Part shown: positions 1-8,091 of the stretch, one piece after another | Layout: each line of letters begins with the position of its first letter | Position numbering within the stretch: the stretch's first letter is position 1 | Origin: Halocynthiibacter sp049608145 | GTDB lineage: Bacteria > Pseudomonadota > Alphaproteobacteria > Rhodobacterales > Rhodobacteraceae | Reading direction: 5' to 3' | Assembly (NCBI RefSeq): GCF_049608145.1 | Contig: NZ_JBMYXF010000007.1 | Coordinates: 1 to 64,000, forward strand | DNA length: 64,000 nucleotides | The notes under the pieces: model-generated | Database searches by the model: none | Told to the model about the DNA's origin: nothing | The model's input: the letters and a program-made list of their open reading frames with translations, nothing else | Position numbers and translations under genes: made by a program

Positions 1-1047
1 GGATCGGTTCTTTGGTCAGATCAACACCGGCAAAGATCCGTGCGCTTTCAGAAATACCCGGCAGACGTTCAGCCAAAGTTTCTGGTGGCAGGTGGTTCAG
101 GTGCAGATGGATGTGATCGCCTTCTTTACCAACACCACGGCCTTCGCGGATTTCCATTGTCATACAACGGGACACATAATCCCGTGGGGCCAGGTCTTTA
201 TACTGTGGCGCGTAACGTTCCATGAAACGTTCACCCTCAGAGTTGGTCAGATAGCCGCCTTCACCGCGCGCACCCTCTGTGATCAGACAGCCGGACCCAT
301 AGATGCCGGNNNNNNNNNNACAAATTCCATATCCTGCAAAGGCAGACCCGCACGGGCCACCATGCCGCCACCGTCACCAGTACAGGTGTGGGCAGAGGTT
401 GCAGAGAAATATGCACGGCCATAACCACCGGTCGCCAGCACAACCATCTTCGCGTTGAACACGTGAATGGTGCCGTCGTCCAGCTTCCAGCAGACAACAC
501 CCTGACACTGACCGTCTTCCGACATGATCAGATCAATGGCGAAATATTCGATGTAGAATTCAGCGTTATGCTTCACGGACTGACCATACAGCGTGTGCAG
601 GATCGCGTGACCGGTCCGGTCTGCCGCGGCACAGGTCCGCTGTACGGGGGGACCGTCGCCAAATTCAGTGGTGTGACCACCGAAAGGACGCTGATAGATT
701 TTGCCTTCTTCGGTACGTGAGAACGGCACACCGTAATGTTCCAGCTCATACACCGCTTTGGGGGCTTCACGGGCGAGATACTCCATCGCATCCGTATCAC
801 CCAGCCAGTCAGACCCTTTCACAGTGTCATACATATGCCACTGCCAGTTGTCCGGGCCCATGTTTGACAGAGACGCGGCAATACCGCCCTGCGCCGCAAC
901 CGTGTGGGAACGGGTTGGGAAAACTTTGGAAATACAGGCGGTCTTCAGACCCTGTTCTGCCATGCCAAGGGTTGCGCGCAGACCTGCGCCACCGGCACCG
1001 ACAACCACCACGTCATATTCGTGGGTTTCATATTCATATGCTGCCAT
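1..1047 (-). CDS. sdhA: Succinate dehydrogenase flavoprotein subunit, partial
   Basis: Catalytic subunit of complex II: oxidises succinate to fumarate with a covalent FAD, on the cytoplasmic face of the inner membrane. An N-terminal FAD-binding fold (VVGAGGAGLRA, about residues 15–25) is followed by RSHTVAAQGG, whose His48 is the usual covalent flavin attachment site. A 10-N gap interrupts the gene; on its far side the minus strand reads GIYGSGCLITEGARGEGGY and continues in SdhA sequence to the window edge, so the gene is real and continues off the left end. Last of sdhC–sdhD–sdhA, 12 bases after sdhD. The apparent stop at 283 is an artefact of the gap length. Confidence 0.97.
310..319. other. 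Scaffold gap (10 N) inside sdhA
   Basis: Ten Ns separate codons for DMEF from codons for the GIYGSGCL segment of SdhA. The family has VQFHPT between these blocks. Restoring it needs about 14 bases, not 10, so the N-run is a placeholder and causes a false frameshift. The missing stretch includes the conserved His of the substrate site. Confidence 0.9.
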
Positions 1048-1059
1048 TGTTCTAATTCC

Positions 1060-1431
1060 TTACAGCGCGATACGGGCGAGAGCGAAAAGGGCAACGGCAA
1101 TCAGACCGTAGCTCAGGCAGGCGGCGCCCGCGATCAGATAGGTCCGTGTGTGACCATGCACATAGTCTTCCAGCATGATCTGAACACCGTGGCGAAAGTG
1201 GATCATGCCAACGGTGATGGTCAGGCCAGTGATGATGGCGTTGAACGGCTTGGCAAAATGCGCAATCGCATCTTCATAGCCAAGACCAATTGCGGACCCA
1301 AAGACATAGATAAACAACGGAACCAGCAGGATCAGCGCGGTAGAGCCAATCATCATCTGCCAGTGGTGTGCCGTGCCGGACTTGGAAGATCCAAGGCCGT
1401 TGGCGCGTTTACGGTCGGTGAGAAAAGACAT
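1060..1431 (-). CDS. sdhD: Succinate dehydrogenase membrane anchor subunit D
   Basis: Small membrane anchor of complex II that helps hold haem b and the quinone site. Of 123 residues, the first 25 are polar and the rest forms three hydrophobic segments. The HFRHGVQIMLEDYVHGHTR stretch between segments two and three is typical of alphaproteobacterial SdhD. ATG at 1431 is preferred over an in-frame TTG two codons upstream. It lies 13 bases after sdhC and 12 before sdhA, so the three form one transcript. Confidence 0.95.
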   Translation of the reverse strand: MSFLTDRKRANGLGSSKSGTAHHWQMMIGSTALILLVPLFIYVFGSAIGLGYEDAIAHFAKPFNAIITGLTITVGMIHFRHGVQIMLEDYVHGHTRTYLIAGAACLSYGLIAVALFALARIAL

Positions 1432-1444
1432 GTTCAACGCTCCC

Positions 1445-1828
1445 TTATATGATCAGCAGGGCAAGGATCGTCAAAACGAACGACCCCGCAACAACGACGA
1501 TGGCAAGGGTCTTGGCTTTATCCAGCTCAAACCCGCGACCTGAATCCCACCAAAGATGACGCAAACCCGCCATATAGTGATAGCAAAGCGCCCAGAGAGA
1601 CCCGAGCATCACAAGCTTGCCAAACCAAGAGGTCATGACCGCATTCGCGCATTCAAAATAGTCCGGACCGGACGCCAAGGCGATCAACCACCAAACGGTC
1701 AGCAGCGTGCCAACGATCAAAGCATTGCCAGTGATACGGGTTAAAATAGAAGTCACAGATGTGAACTGTGGACGGTAAATCGTCAGATGCGGCGATAGCG
1801 GCCGGTTACCCCGGTTTACGTCAGCCAT
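1445..1828 (-). CDS. sdhC: Succinate dehydrogenase cytochrome b556 subunit
   Basis: Cytochrome b subunit of complex II, 127 residues. The N-terminal family signature RPLSPHLTIYRPQFTS is followed by three membrane segments; HYMAGLRHLWWDSG carries the axial haem-ligand His and the conserved RHLxxD. First gene of the sdh operon. Its start lies about 200 bases downstream of a paired palindromic operator (2031–2061), so the transcript probably has a long leader or the site acts from a distance. Confidence 0.96.
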   Translation of the reverse strand: MADVNRGNRPLSPHLTIYRPQFTSVTSILTRITGNALIVGTLLTVWWLIALASGPDYFECANAVMTSWFGKLVMLGSLWALCYHYMAGLRHLWWDSGRGFELDKAKTLAIVVVAGSFVLTILALLII

Positions 1829-2129
1829 GTGGGTGCCCCCTTGCGGTTGGTCTGCCTTATGTTGGCCCTGCAGGCCTGCCGGCAGGACATGTCGGAATCA
1901 TGCGGAAAAACGCCGCCTGAGCCGGATTTCACCCATCAATACTGAATATTTCCCGAATGTCACACCTCTAGCTGCGCTTTTTTCCATTTTCGTCGCGGTA
2001 TTTTGCCAAATCGCGATAATTTTACCGCGTTGTGATCACAGTAAGTTTTTTCGTGATCACAAATGGTGAGAATTGCTACTGCTAACGCCTGAAGCTAAAT
2101 GATCTAACCGTAACTGACACCTCAAGAAG
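1829..2129 (-). promoter_or_regulatory. sdh operon upstream region
   Basis: About 300 bases without a gene between sdhC and the orphan gene ending at 2130. It is AT-richer than the flanking genes and holds the paired TGATCA-centred operator at 2031–2061. No convincing -35/-10 pair or RNA fold stood out elsewhere in it. Confidence 0.5.
2031..2061. promoter_or_regulatory. Paired palindromic operator upstream of sdhC
   Basis: TGTGATCACA (2031–2040) and CGTGATCACA (2052–2061) are separated by 11 bases, with centres 21 bp apart, i.e. two helical turns. The same two sites in the same plus-strand order and spacing occur upstream of sucC (9893–9923). The form suggests cooperative binding of a dimeric regulator on one DNA face. 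The regulator is not identified here. Confidence 0.7.
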
Positions 2130-2825
2130 CTATAACTCCACTAAGCTTACAGTTTTCTGCTTAACGGCCGCCAAAACTTGCACATCACCCGCCTCAAACT
2201 TGAAAAGGAAAGTCGGATAGGCATGCAGACCACCCTTAAACTGCTTCTCTCGTGGCTCGATCTCGTCAAGTTTTTCTATTAGATTAAAGGCAGCCTTTGC
2301 CTTGTCTGGCTCATCAAAAAACGCAACTTCTGTATCAACCCAGGTATACGCAAGCAATGAAACTTCAGAGCAACCAACATGCTCAGATACTTTCTCAAGT
2401 GCGAGAAGTGCCGCTCCATTGGCGTCAGTAAATCCACCATCCGGGATACAGGACAATAAAGCAGAAGCCATCCGCGTCCACGCATGCACAGATTTTTCGA
2501 TCCGTTCTCCTAAAAAGAAAGCTCCTGCAATCGCAGAAAATGGCACTAAATTCTCTAGAACTGCGTATGCAACAGAGGGCCAATCAGCCCCGGCACCAAA
2601 ATCAACCTCATATGCTTCCGCATATAGTTCGCGATCAAAGTCGCGTAATTTCAGGCCCAAGGTATCTTCAAAAACTTCTGTATCGTAATCCAAAGATGGA
2701 TCAAAAACTGTAATGGTATTTTCGGAGAACAAGGCACTTCCATATCTATCTTTAATCATGCCCAAACGATTGCCGAAAACTACCCATGGCACAAGAAAAA
2801 TATAGATCAATGCCCCTAACACCAT
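2130..2825 (-). CDS. Orphan membrane-anchored protein of unknown function
   Basis: I do not recognise this protein. From the ATG at 2825 it has 231 residues and opens with one hydrophobic segment (MVLGALIYIFLVPWVVFG), so it is probably anchored with a C-terminal soluble domain. A further weak hydrophobic stretch (LVPFSAIAGAFFLGE) lies near residue 95. Upstream TTG (2876) and GTG codons keep the frame and would overlap the end of mch; no clear Shine–Dalgarno decides the start. Codon use is AT-richer than its neighbours, which may mean acquisition. It follows mch in the same direction and may be the last gene of that operon. Confidence 0.6.
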   Translation of the reverse strand: MVLGALIYIFLVPWVVFGNRLGMIKDRYGSALFSENTITVFDPSLDYDTEVFEDTLGLKLRDFDRELYAEAYEVDFGAGADWPSVAYAVLENLVPFSAIAGAFFLGERIEKSVHAWTRMASALLSCIPDGGFTDANGAALLALEKVSEHVGCSEVSLLAYTWVDTEVAFFDEPDKAKAAFNLIEKLDEIEPREKQFKGGLHAYPTFLFKFEAGDVQVLAAVKQKTVSLVEL

Positions 2826-2854
2826 GCGGATGACCGGTGTTCGGGGAACTGCAA

Positions 2855-3880
2855 TCACACTGGCATCAACGCCCAATAGTCAAGATCGAGCAAAACATCA
2901 GGCAGGTATTTACCGTCTTCGCCGCGCAGGTCACCAGCTTCACCTTTGGTAGCAACCAAACGCAATCGAATGGCACCGACACCAGGAGCGCTGGTTTCAA
3001 CTTTGTCCAGAACCTCTGTCCAGGCGCGGATTGTATCGCCTGAGAAGCACGGGTTGGCATGTGCGCCGCCGTTCAGTGCGACGATCATTTGCGCGTTGGC
3101 GAGGCCGTTGAAAGACAAGGCCCGCGCCATAGAAATCACGTGACCGCCATAGATCAGGCGTTTGCCGTCGGGGCGGTTGGTGGCGTCGAAATGCACTTTG
3201 GCGGTGTTCTGCCAAAGCCGCGTCGCCATCATATGCTCGGCCTCCTCCACGGTGACGCCATCGACGTGGTCAATCACCTCACCGATCTCATAATCGCCCC
3301 AGCGATGCGCCTCGCCCGCAAGGGTAAAATCATAGTTGCTGAAATCCAGCCCAGCCGGGATCACCAGATCATCGGCAGACACGGTTTTTGCCAGATCCGG
3401 GATCGTGGTTTCAGGGGCATCTGCATCCAGATCGCCCTTACGCACCATGACCCAACGCACATAATCCAACACCAGTTCGTCCCGTTGGTTCAGACCACGG
3501 GTGCGCACCCAGACGACACCGCTTTTACCGTTGGAATTTTGTTTCAAACCAATGACTTCGCTTTCCGACCGCAGGGTATCACCGGGATACACCGGCAAAT
3601 GCCACCGCCCCTCAGCATAACCAAGGTTGGCCACCGCATTCAGGGAAATATCAGGTACAGTTTTGCCAAACACCGTGTGGAAGGCAATCAACTCATCCAG
3701 CGGCGCGGCAGCCAGGCCAGAAACACGGGCAAATTCATCAGAAGACGTCAGCGCAAACCGCGTCGGATACAGCGACGTATAGGCGGCACGTTCACCACCA
3801 GACAAAGTACGCGGCACAGCGTGGGGAATGACCTCGCCCAGCTTGTAATCCTCAAAAAATCGGCCCGTGTTGGTTTTCAT
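2855..3880 (-). CDS. mch: Mesaconyl-CoA hydratase (MaoC family)
   Basis: Probable mesaconyl-C1-CoA hydratase of the ethylmalonyl-CoA pathway, converting mesaconyl-C1-CoA to beta-methylmalyl-CoA. The 341 residues comprise two MaoC-like hot-dog halves: N-terminal about 1–160, C-terminal about 190–340 with RLIYGGHVISMARALSFNGL. Length and composition fit the two-domain Mch rather than single-domain crotonyl hydratases. Context supports it: a CitE-type malyl-CoA enzyme lies three genes upstream and sdh lies downstream, an arrangement I associate with Rhodobacter sphaeroides. Its ATG overlaps the preceding stop as TAATG. Confidence 0.85.
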   Translation of the reverse strand: MKTNTGRFFEDYKLGEVIPHAVPRTLSGGERAAYTSLYPTRFALTSSDEFARVSGLAAAPLDELIAFHTVFGKTVPDISLNAVANLGYAEGRWHLPVYPGDTLRSESEVIGLKQNSNGKSGVVWVRTRGLNQRDELVLDYVRWVMVRKGDLDADAPETTIPDLAKTVSADDLVIPAGLDFSNYDFTLAGEAHRWGDYEIGEVIDHVDGVTVEEAEHMMATRLWQNTAKVHFDATNRPDGKRLIYGGHVISMARALSFNGLANAQMIVALNGGAHANPCFSGDTIRAWTEVLDKVETSAPGVGAIRLRLVATKGEAGDLRGEDGKYLPDVLLDLDYWALMPV

Positions 3881-4083
3881 TACTGTGCTCCCAGTTTCAT
3901 CTCGGGGTGATAGTCGGCGTCGACGTCCTTCGTGACGGCCTGCCCACAGCGCATCACGCCATTGGCCGCATCAAAGGCGTAGGTCGGGTCGCCATAAAGT
4001 TCCCAGCCCTTAGAGATGGCTTCGGATACTTTATGACAAAAGGCAGATGTGTCTTCTTCAGTTAATAAACGGTAAAGTTTCAT
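3880..4083 (-). CDS. DUF1737 small protein
   Basis: A 67-residue cytoplasmic protein of the DUF1737 family; MKLYRLLTEEDTSAFCHKVSEA followed by GWELYGDPTYAF is characteristic. Function unknown. It is translationally coupled to mch (TAATG overlap) and follows the NnrU-like gene by 4 bases, so it belongs to the mcl2–nnrU–DUF1737–mch operon. Its single domain gives no hint of catalysis; a modulatory role is possible but unsupported. Confidence 0.8.
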   Translation of the reverse strand: MKLYRLLTEEDTSAFCHKVSEAISKGWELYGDPTYAFDAANGVMRCGQAVTKDVDADYHPEMKLGAQ

Positions 4084-4087
4084 AGGG

Positions 4088-4627
4088 TTATCCTCCGAAT
4101 GGCATAGGGCCGATGTGCATATGGATCATGCCGATCACACCCATCAGAATGATTGAGGCCACAAAAAACATCGCATCCATCGCCAGTTTGCCACTTGGGC
4201 GGCGGGTCCAGTCGCGGTCCGCACGGTTGATCACAATCACCTCAACCACGGCCCAGGCCAGCAAGCCGCCGAACAGCACGATAGACGCCGGATCCGGGTT
4301 CACCATGAGATGCGCCAACGCCCACAGCTTGAAACCAATCAGCATTGGGTGGCGGACACCATTCAGAAACACACCGCGTTTCGCCGCCGGGCTCATCAGA
4401 TAAATCGCGATCAGCACCATCAGGTTGTTCAGGTGGCGCAGCCACACCGGCACCACAACCAGATCAAAACTGTCCCACATACGATAGCCGACAACCATCA
4501 GAACAACCGACAGCAGGATCGCAATGGCGATAGGGCCGCGCCCCAGATTGGCACGTGTCGCAGGCGCGAGACGTTTCATAAGATGGGCACCCCACCACAG
4601 GGCAAGACCGGCGAGAAGAAGGATCAT
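4088..4627 (-). CDS. NnrU family membrane protein
   Basis: A 179-residue integral membrane protein with about five hydrophobic segments. The RHPMLIGFKLWALAHLM stretch is typical of the NnrU/methyltransferase-like membrane family, named from a gene near denitrification clusters. No denitrification gene is seen here. It sits between mcl2 (42 bases upstream) and the DUF1737 gene in an ethylmalonyl-CoA-pathway operon, so the historical name should not be read as a nitrogen-oxide role. Confidence 0.85.
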   Translation of the reverse strand: MILLLAGLALWWGAHLMKRLAPATRANLGRGPIAIAILLSVVLMVVGYRMWDSFDLVVVPVWLRHLNNLMVLIAIYLMSPAAKRGVFLNGVRHPMLIGFKLWALAHLMVNPDPASIVLFGGLLAWAVVEVIVINRADRDWTRRPSGKLAMDAMFFVASIILMGVIGMIHMHIGPMPFGG

Positions 4628-4669
4628 GGCGAAGTCTCCGAGATGTAAATTTGCGCTACACCTACAGCA

Positions 4670-5518
4670 TCACGCCATTTCGGCAATGGCTTCGACCTGC
4701 GCAAGGATACGATTTGCGGTCACGATGTGAAGATTTTCAACGATTTTCCCATCGACCACGGCCACCCCTTCACCGGCGGCTTCGGCAGCTTCGAAAGCTT
4801 CGATCTGACGGCGGGCAAGATCTGCCTCGGCCTCAGACGGCGCGAAACATTCATTGGCGATCGCCAGTTGCGCCGGATGGATCAGGGTTTTGCCATCAAA
4901 GCCCATGTCACGCCCCTGCTCGCATTCCGCACGCAAGCCGTCTTCATCTTTGAACGCATTATAGACACCATCAATCGCCGCGATGCCTTCCGCACGCGCG
5001 GCCAGCAGACACAGACCAAGACCCGCCATCATCGGCAGGCGGTCTGCACGAAAACGCGTGTTTAGCTCTTTGGCCAGATCATTTGTCCCCATGACAAATC
5101 CCTGCATCATTGGATGCGCCGCGATGGCAGCCGCATTCATCATCCCACGCGGGGTTTCCATCATCGCCCAGATCGGCATGTCACCCGTAATCGCGGTCAA
5201 AGCATCCAGCTGTGCGACCGTTTCAACCTTTGGTAAAAGCACGGCATCCGCATCCATGGTGGCAACAGCGATCGCATCATCTTTGCCCCAAGCACTGTCA
5301 AACCCGTTGATCCGCACGATCTTCATGCGCTTGCCATATCCCCCGGTTTTCAGAGTTTCCCCCAATAGCGCGCGGGCATTTTCCTTTTCATCAACCGCAA
5401 CTGCATCTTCAAGATCAAAGATAATTGCGTCACAGTTCAGGCCACGGGCCTTTTCAAGGGCACGTTCTTTAGAAGCCGGAATGTAGAGCACAGAGCGCAG
5501 GGGACGGTTCAGGGTCAT
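4670..5518 (-). CDS. mcl2: CitE-like (3S)-malyl-CoA thioesterase / malyl-CoA lyase paralogue
   Basis: HpcH/HpaI–CitE superfamily enzyme of 282 residues. Visible are LRSVLYIPASKERALEKA at the N-terminus, IIFDLEDAV (metal/CoA region), LLPKVET, MMETPRGMMNA and MGTNDLAKEL. The length is that of Mcl2, the (3S)-malyl-CoA thioesterase of the ethylmalonyl-CoA/glyoxylate route, rather than the longer malyl-CoA lyase Mcl1. Proximity to mch fits. Thioesterase versus lyase cannot be settled from motifs alone. ATG 5518 (MTLNRPLRS) is chosen over an upstream in-frame start ten codons earlier. First gene of its operon. Confidence 0.85.
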   Translation of the reverse strand: MTLNRPLRSVLYIPASKERALEKARGLNCDAIIFDLEDAVAVDEKENARALLGETLKTGGYGKRMKIVRINGFDSAWGKDDAIAVATMDADAVLLPKVETVAQLDALTAITGDMPIWAMMETPRGMMNAAAIAAHPMMQGFVMGTNDLAKELNTRFRADRLPMMAGLGLCLLAARAEGIAAIDGVYNAFKDEDGLRAECEQGRDMGFDGKTLIHPAQLAIANECFAPSEAEADLARRQIEAFEAAEAAGEGVAVVDGKIVENLHIVTANRILAQVEAIAEMA

Positions 5519-5867
5519 TTGATTCTGCCTTGTAATAAAGTTGCGCAAAAATCACCAAATCTGCACAATTTGGCAAGCATGAATTTGCCGCAGCGCAGAA
5601 AAACCGGAATTATGCAGGCGCGCACGGTGAATTAACTACTTTTTTGTGCCTCTACGGCAGGCTGGAATGCAGTTGTTGAAGGTCAGAGCGCCCAAAACGG
5701 GTCGGATGCCAGATGATCAGGCGCAAACCGCCAGGGGAAAACTCCGGATCACAGACCGGGCCAGCGAAACCATGGGCAGACAGGGGCCCAGTTTTGCAAG
5801 AGCCGCCTGAAGTCTGACCCAACAGAATGGGCCGTAAAATACGCCCGCATTCGAAAGGAAACCAGTG
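5519..5867. other. Divergent intergenic region, nothing recognised
   Basis: About 350 bases between the mcl2 start (minus) and a small exported-protein gene (plus). It should hold two divergent promoters. I see no RNA gene, repeat or clear operator; open frames here lack convincing coding character. Confidence 0.4.
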
Positions 5868-6191
5868 ATGAAGAACAATATACTTGCCCTGTCGCTTGCC
5901 GTTGGTGCGATTTTGATGACTGTGCAACATGGCTATGCCCAAGGCACACGGAACTGTGCAGCGCGCGAAACGGTCGTGAACCATCTGGCCGAAGGTTACG
6001 GCGAAAGCCGACAGTCCATCGGGCTTGGGGCCAATAATGCGGTGGTTGAAACCTTCGCATCCCTTGACACCGGAACATGGACAATCACCGTCACGATGCC
6101 CAATGGCATGACCTGTGTGGTTGCCTCTGGTCAGGCCTATGAAACCCTAGAAGAAGACCTTTTGCCAACCTCGCTGGATGAACCCACTTGA
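5868..6191 (+). CDS. Small exported protein, function unknown
   Basis: A 107-residue protein with a signal peptide (about residues 1–24, ending GYAQ) and a mature domain with two cysteines (NCAARET and MTCVVAS) that could form a periplasmic disulfide. GESRQSIGLGANNAVVETF resembles a family of uncharacterised Rhodobacterales exported proteins. An AAGGA motif about 8 bases upstream supports ATG 5868 over GTG 5865. It is convergent with the TSUP permease gene, 11 bases apart. Confidence 0.8.
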   Translation: MKNNILALSLAVGAILMTVQHGYAQGTRNCAARETVVNHLAEGYGESRQSIGLGANNAVVETFASLDTGTWTITVTMPNGMTCVVASGQAYETLEEDLLPTSLDEPT

Positions 6192-6202
6192 CTGGATCGC
6201 AG

Positions 6203-6961
6203 TCAGGTCAGCGCATCAAAAATCAGTTTTGATCCGGTAATAACCAGAAAAACATAGGTCAAAGCGAAGAACAGTTGCTCCGGTACAAGTCGGTGCAACC
6301 GAACTCCGACCCAAATGCCGATTACGGCAAATGGCGCAAGATACAGATCTGCCAACAAGCTTTGCGGGGTGAAAATCCCCAGCATAGCATAGGGCAGAAA
6401 TTTCATCAGATTGATCGCCCAAAAGACCAGAACTGTCGTGGCCTGAAACCGCAGTTTGTCGAGATCACGTGACAGCAGAAAAACCGCCGCTGGCGGGCCT
6501 CCCGCATGGGAAATAAAACTGGTGAAACCAGCGATCATCCCCCAGAAACCACCCGCCTTCTGTCCCATCGGCTGTGCAGCAGGCGGTATCAAGCCACGGG
6601 CGCGGGCAAGCTGAAATGCCACAAAGCCCAGCGCAATTAACCCGATCAACACACGAAAGAAATCTGGGTTGGCAACTTTATATAACAATGCCGCCAGCAA
6701 AATTCCCGGTGCCGCCCCAACGATCAGCGCCAGGGCAGATGCCCCATCCCAACGCCGCCAATAGGGGCGCAAAGCGGTGATGTCCATCAACATAAGAAGT
6801 GGCAACATCAGACCAATTGCAGCCCCCGGTTCAAGAATCAGCGCAAGCAATGGCGTTGCCGCAAAAGCCGCGCCAGAGCCAAAACCCCCCTTGGAAATCC
6901 CTGCAAACAACACAGCAGTGATCGCAAAAGCGAGAAAAGTTCCATCAAAAACGTCAGGCAT
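6203..6961 (-). CDS. TSUP family sulfite/sulfonate exporter (TauE/SafE-like)
   Basis: A 252-residue inner-membrane permease with about eight hydrophobic segments and the internal duplication of the TauE/SafE (TSUP) family: the GISKGGFGSGAAFAATPLLA motif in the first half and MIAGFTSFISHAGGPPAAVF in the second. The family exports small sulfur-containing or carboxylate anions; the substrate cannot be read from sequence. It is a single gene with no sulfur-metabolism neighbour. Confidence 0.9.
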   Translation of the reverse strand: MPDVFDGTFLAFAITAVLFAGISKGGFGSGAAFAATPLLALILEPGAAIGLMLPLLMLMDITALRPYWRRWDGASALALIVGAAPGILLAALLYKVANPDFFRVLIGLIALGFVAFQLARARGLIPPAAQPMGQKAGGFWGMIAGFTSFISHAGGPPAAVFLLSRDLDKLRFQATTVLVFWAINLMKFLPYAMLGIFTPQSLLADLYLAPFAVIGIWVGVRLHRLVPEQLFFALTYVFLVITGSKLIFDALT

Positions 6962-6991
6962 CGGGCACGTATTTCCAGCATGTTTCCACCC

Positions 6992-7005
6992 TGTCAGCGC
7001 TAACG
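6992..7005. promoter_or_regulatory. Possible LacI-type operator upstream of mdh
   Basis: TGTCAGCGCTAACG is an imperfect palindrome centred on AGCGCT, about 120 bases upstream of mdh. It resembles the TGTTAGCGCTAACA-type sites of LacI-family regulators of central carbon metabolism in Rhodobacterales (CceR, from memory). A single site, so tentative. Confidence 0.35.
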
Positions 7006-7125
7006 CATCCCGGTGTTCACCACAAGTTGCACGATTTGCCGCGATGCAGCGCCTTGCACGAATGCGACAATCGGATTAGGCATGACGACAGAATTTCTCA
7101 GATGTCAAATGTATGGAGATATCCC

Positions 7126-8091
7126 ATGGCTCGCCCCAAAATCGCTCTTATCGGTGCTGGTAACATCGGTGGCACACTTGCCCACCTCGCAGCTGTCAAA
7201 GAACTCGGTGACGTTGTTCTGTTCGACATTGCGGACGGTCTACCACAAGGTAAGGCGCTTGATATTGCTGAATCCGGCCCGTCCGAAGGTTTTGACGCCG
7301 ACATGTCCGGTTCCAGCGACTACGCTGATATCGCAGGTGCAGATGTCTGCATCGTGACTGCTGGTGTTGCACGTAAACCCGGCATGAGCCGTGATGACCT
7401 TCTGGGCATCAACCTGAAAGTGATGAAATCCGTTGGCGAAGGCATCGCGAAACACGCACCAGACGCGTTTGTGATCTGCATCACCAACCCGCTTGACGCG
7501 ATGGTTTGGGCACTGCGCGAATTCTCTGGTCTGCCCCACAACAAAGTTTGCGGCATGGCTGGTGTTCTGGATTCCGCCCGTTTCCGTCACTTCCTTGCGG
7601 AAGAATTCAAAGTCTCCATGCGTGACGTGACAGCGTTCGTTCTGGGTGGTCACGGCGACACAATGGTGCCTTCCGTGCGCTATTCCACCGTTGCAGGTAT
7701 CCCTCTGCCAGACCTGATCGACATGGGCTGGACCACACAGGAAAAAATGGACAGCATCGTTCAGCGTACCCGTGATGGTGGTGCCGAAATCGTTGGCCTG
7801 CTGAAAACCGGTTCCGCATTCTACGCGCCTGCGACATCCGCAATTGAAATGGCCGAAGCTTACCTGAAAGACCAGAAACGCGTTCTGCCATGTGCGGCTT
7901 ACTGTGACGGCGATCTGGGCGTATCTGACATGTATGTCGGCGTTCCAACCGTGATCGGTGCCGGTGGTGTTGAGAAAATCGTAAACATCAAACTGAACGC
8001 GGAAGAACAGGAAATGTTCGACACGTCCGTTGCTGCGGTTAAAGGTCTGGTTGACGCCTGTATCGCAATCGACGGATCACTCGCGAAATAA
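7126..8091 (+). CDS. mdh: Malate dehydrogenase (NAD)
   Basis: TCA-cycle malate dehydrogenase, oxidising malate to oxaloacetate with NAD; 321 residues, of the LDH-like type usual in alphaproteobacteria. The Rossmann motif is ALIGAGNIGGTLAHLA near the N-terminus; the catalytic His lies in FVLGGHGDTMVPS and the substrate Arg in the RKPGMSRDDLL loop. ATG 7126 has GGAG about 7 bases upstream. The stop codon overlaps the ATG of a following, now broken, secreted-protein gene. It heads the TCA gene run ending with lpd, but a minus-strand glycosyltransferase separates it from sucC. Confidence 0.97.
   Translation: MARPKIALIGAGNIGGTLAHLAAVKELGDVVLFDIADGLPQGKALDIAESGPSEGFDADMSGSSDYADIAGADVCIVTAGVARKPGMSRDDLLGINLKVMKSVGEGIAKHAPDAFVICITNPLDAMVWALREFSGLPHNKVCGMAGVLDSARFRHFLAEEFKVSMRDVTAFVLGGHGDTMVPSVRYSTVAGIPLPDLIDMGWTTQEKMDSIVQRTRDGGAEIVGLLKTGSAFYAPATSAIEMAEAYLKDQKRVLPCAAYCDGDLGVSDMYVGVPTVIGAGGVEKIVNIKLNAEEQEMFDTSVAAVKGLVDACIAIDGSLAK

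Noticed and set aside
92..424. Plus-strand ORF across the N gap
   Set aside because: Antisense shadow of sdhA; the minus strand reads clear SdhA sequence on both sides.
3059..3910. 283-codon plus-strand ORF
   Set aside because: Antisense shadow of mch.
4088..4627. Denitrification role from the NnrU name
   Set aside because: No nitrite or nitric oxide reductase gene in the window; the name is historical.
5652..5984. Minus-strand ORFs in the mcl2 upstream region
   Set aside because: No start signals or family features; partly antisense to the exported-protein gene.
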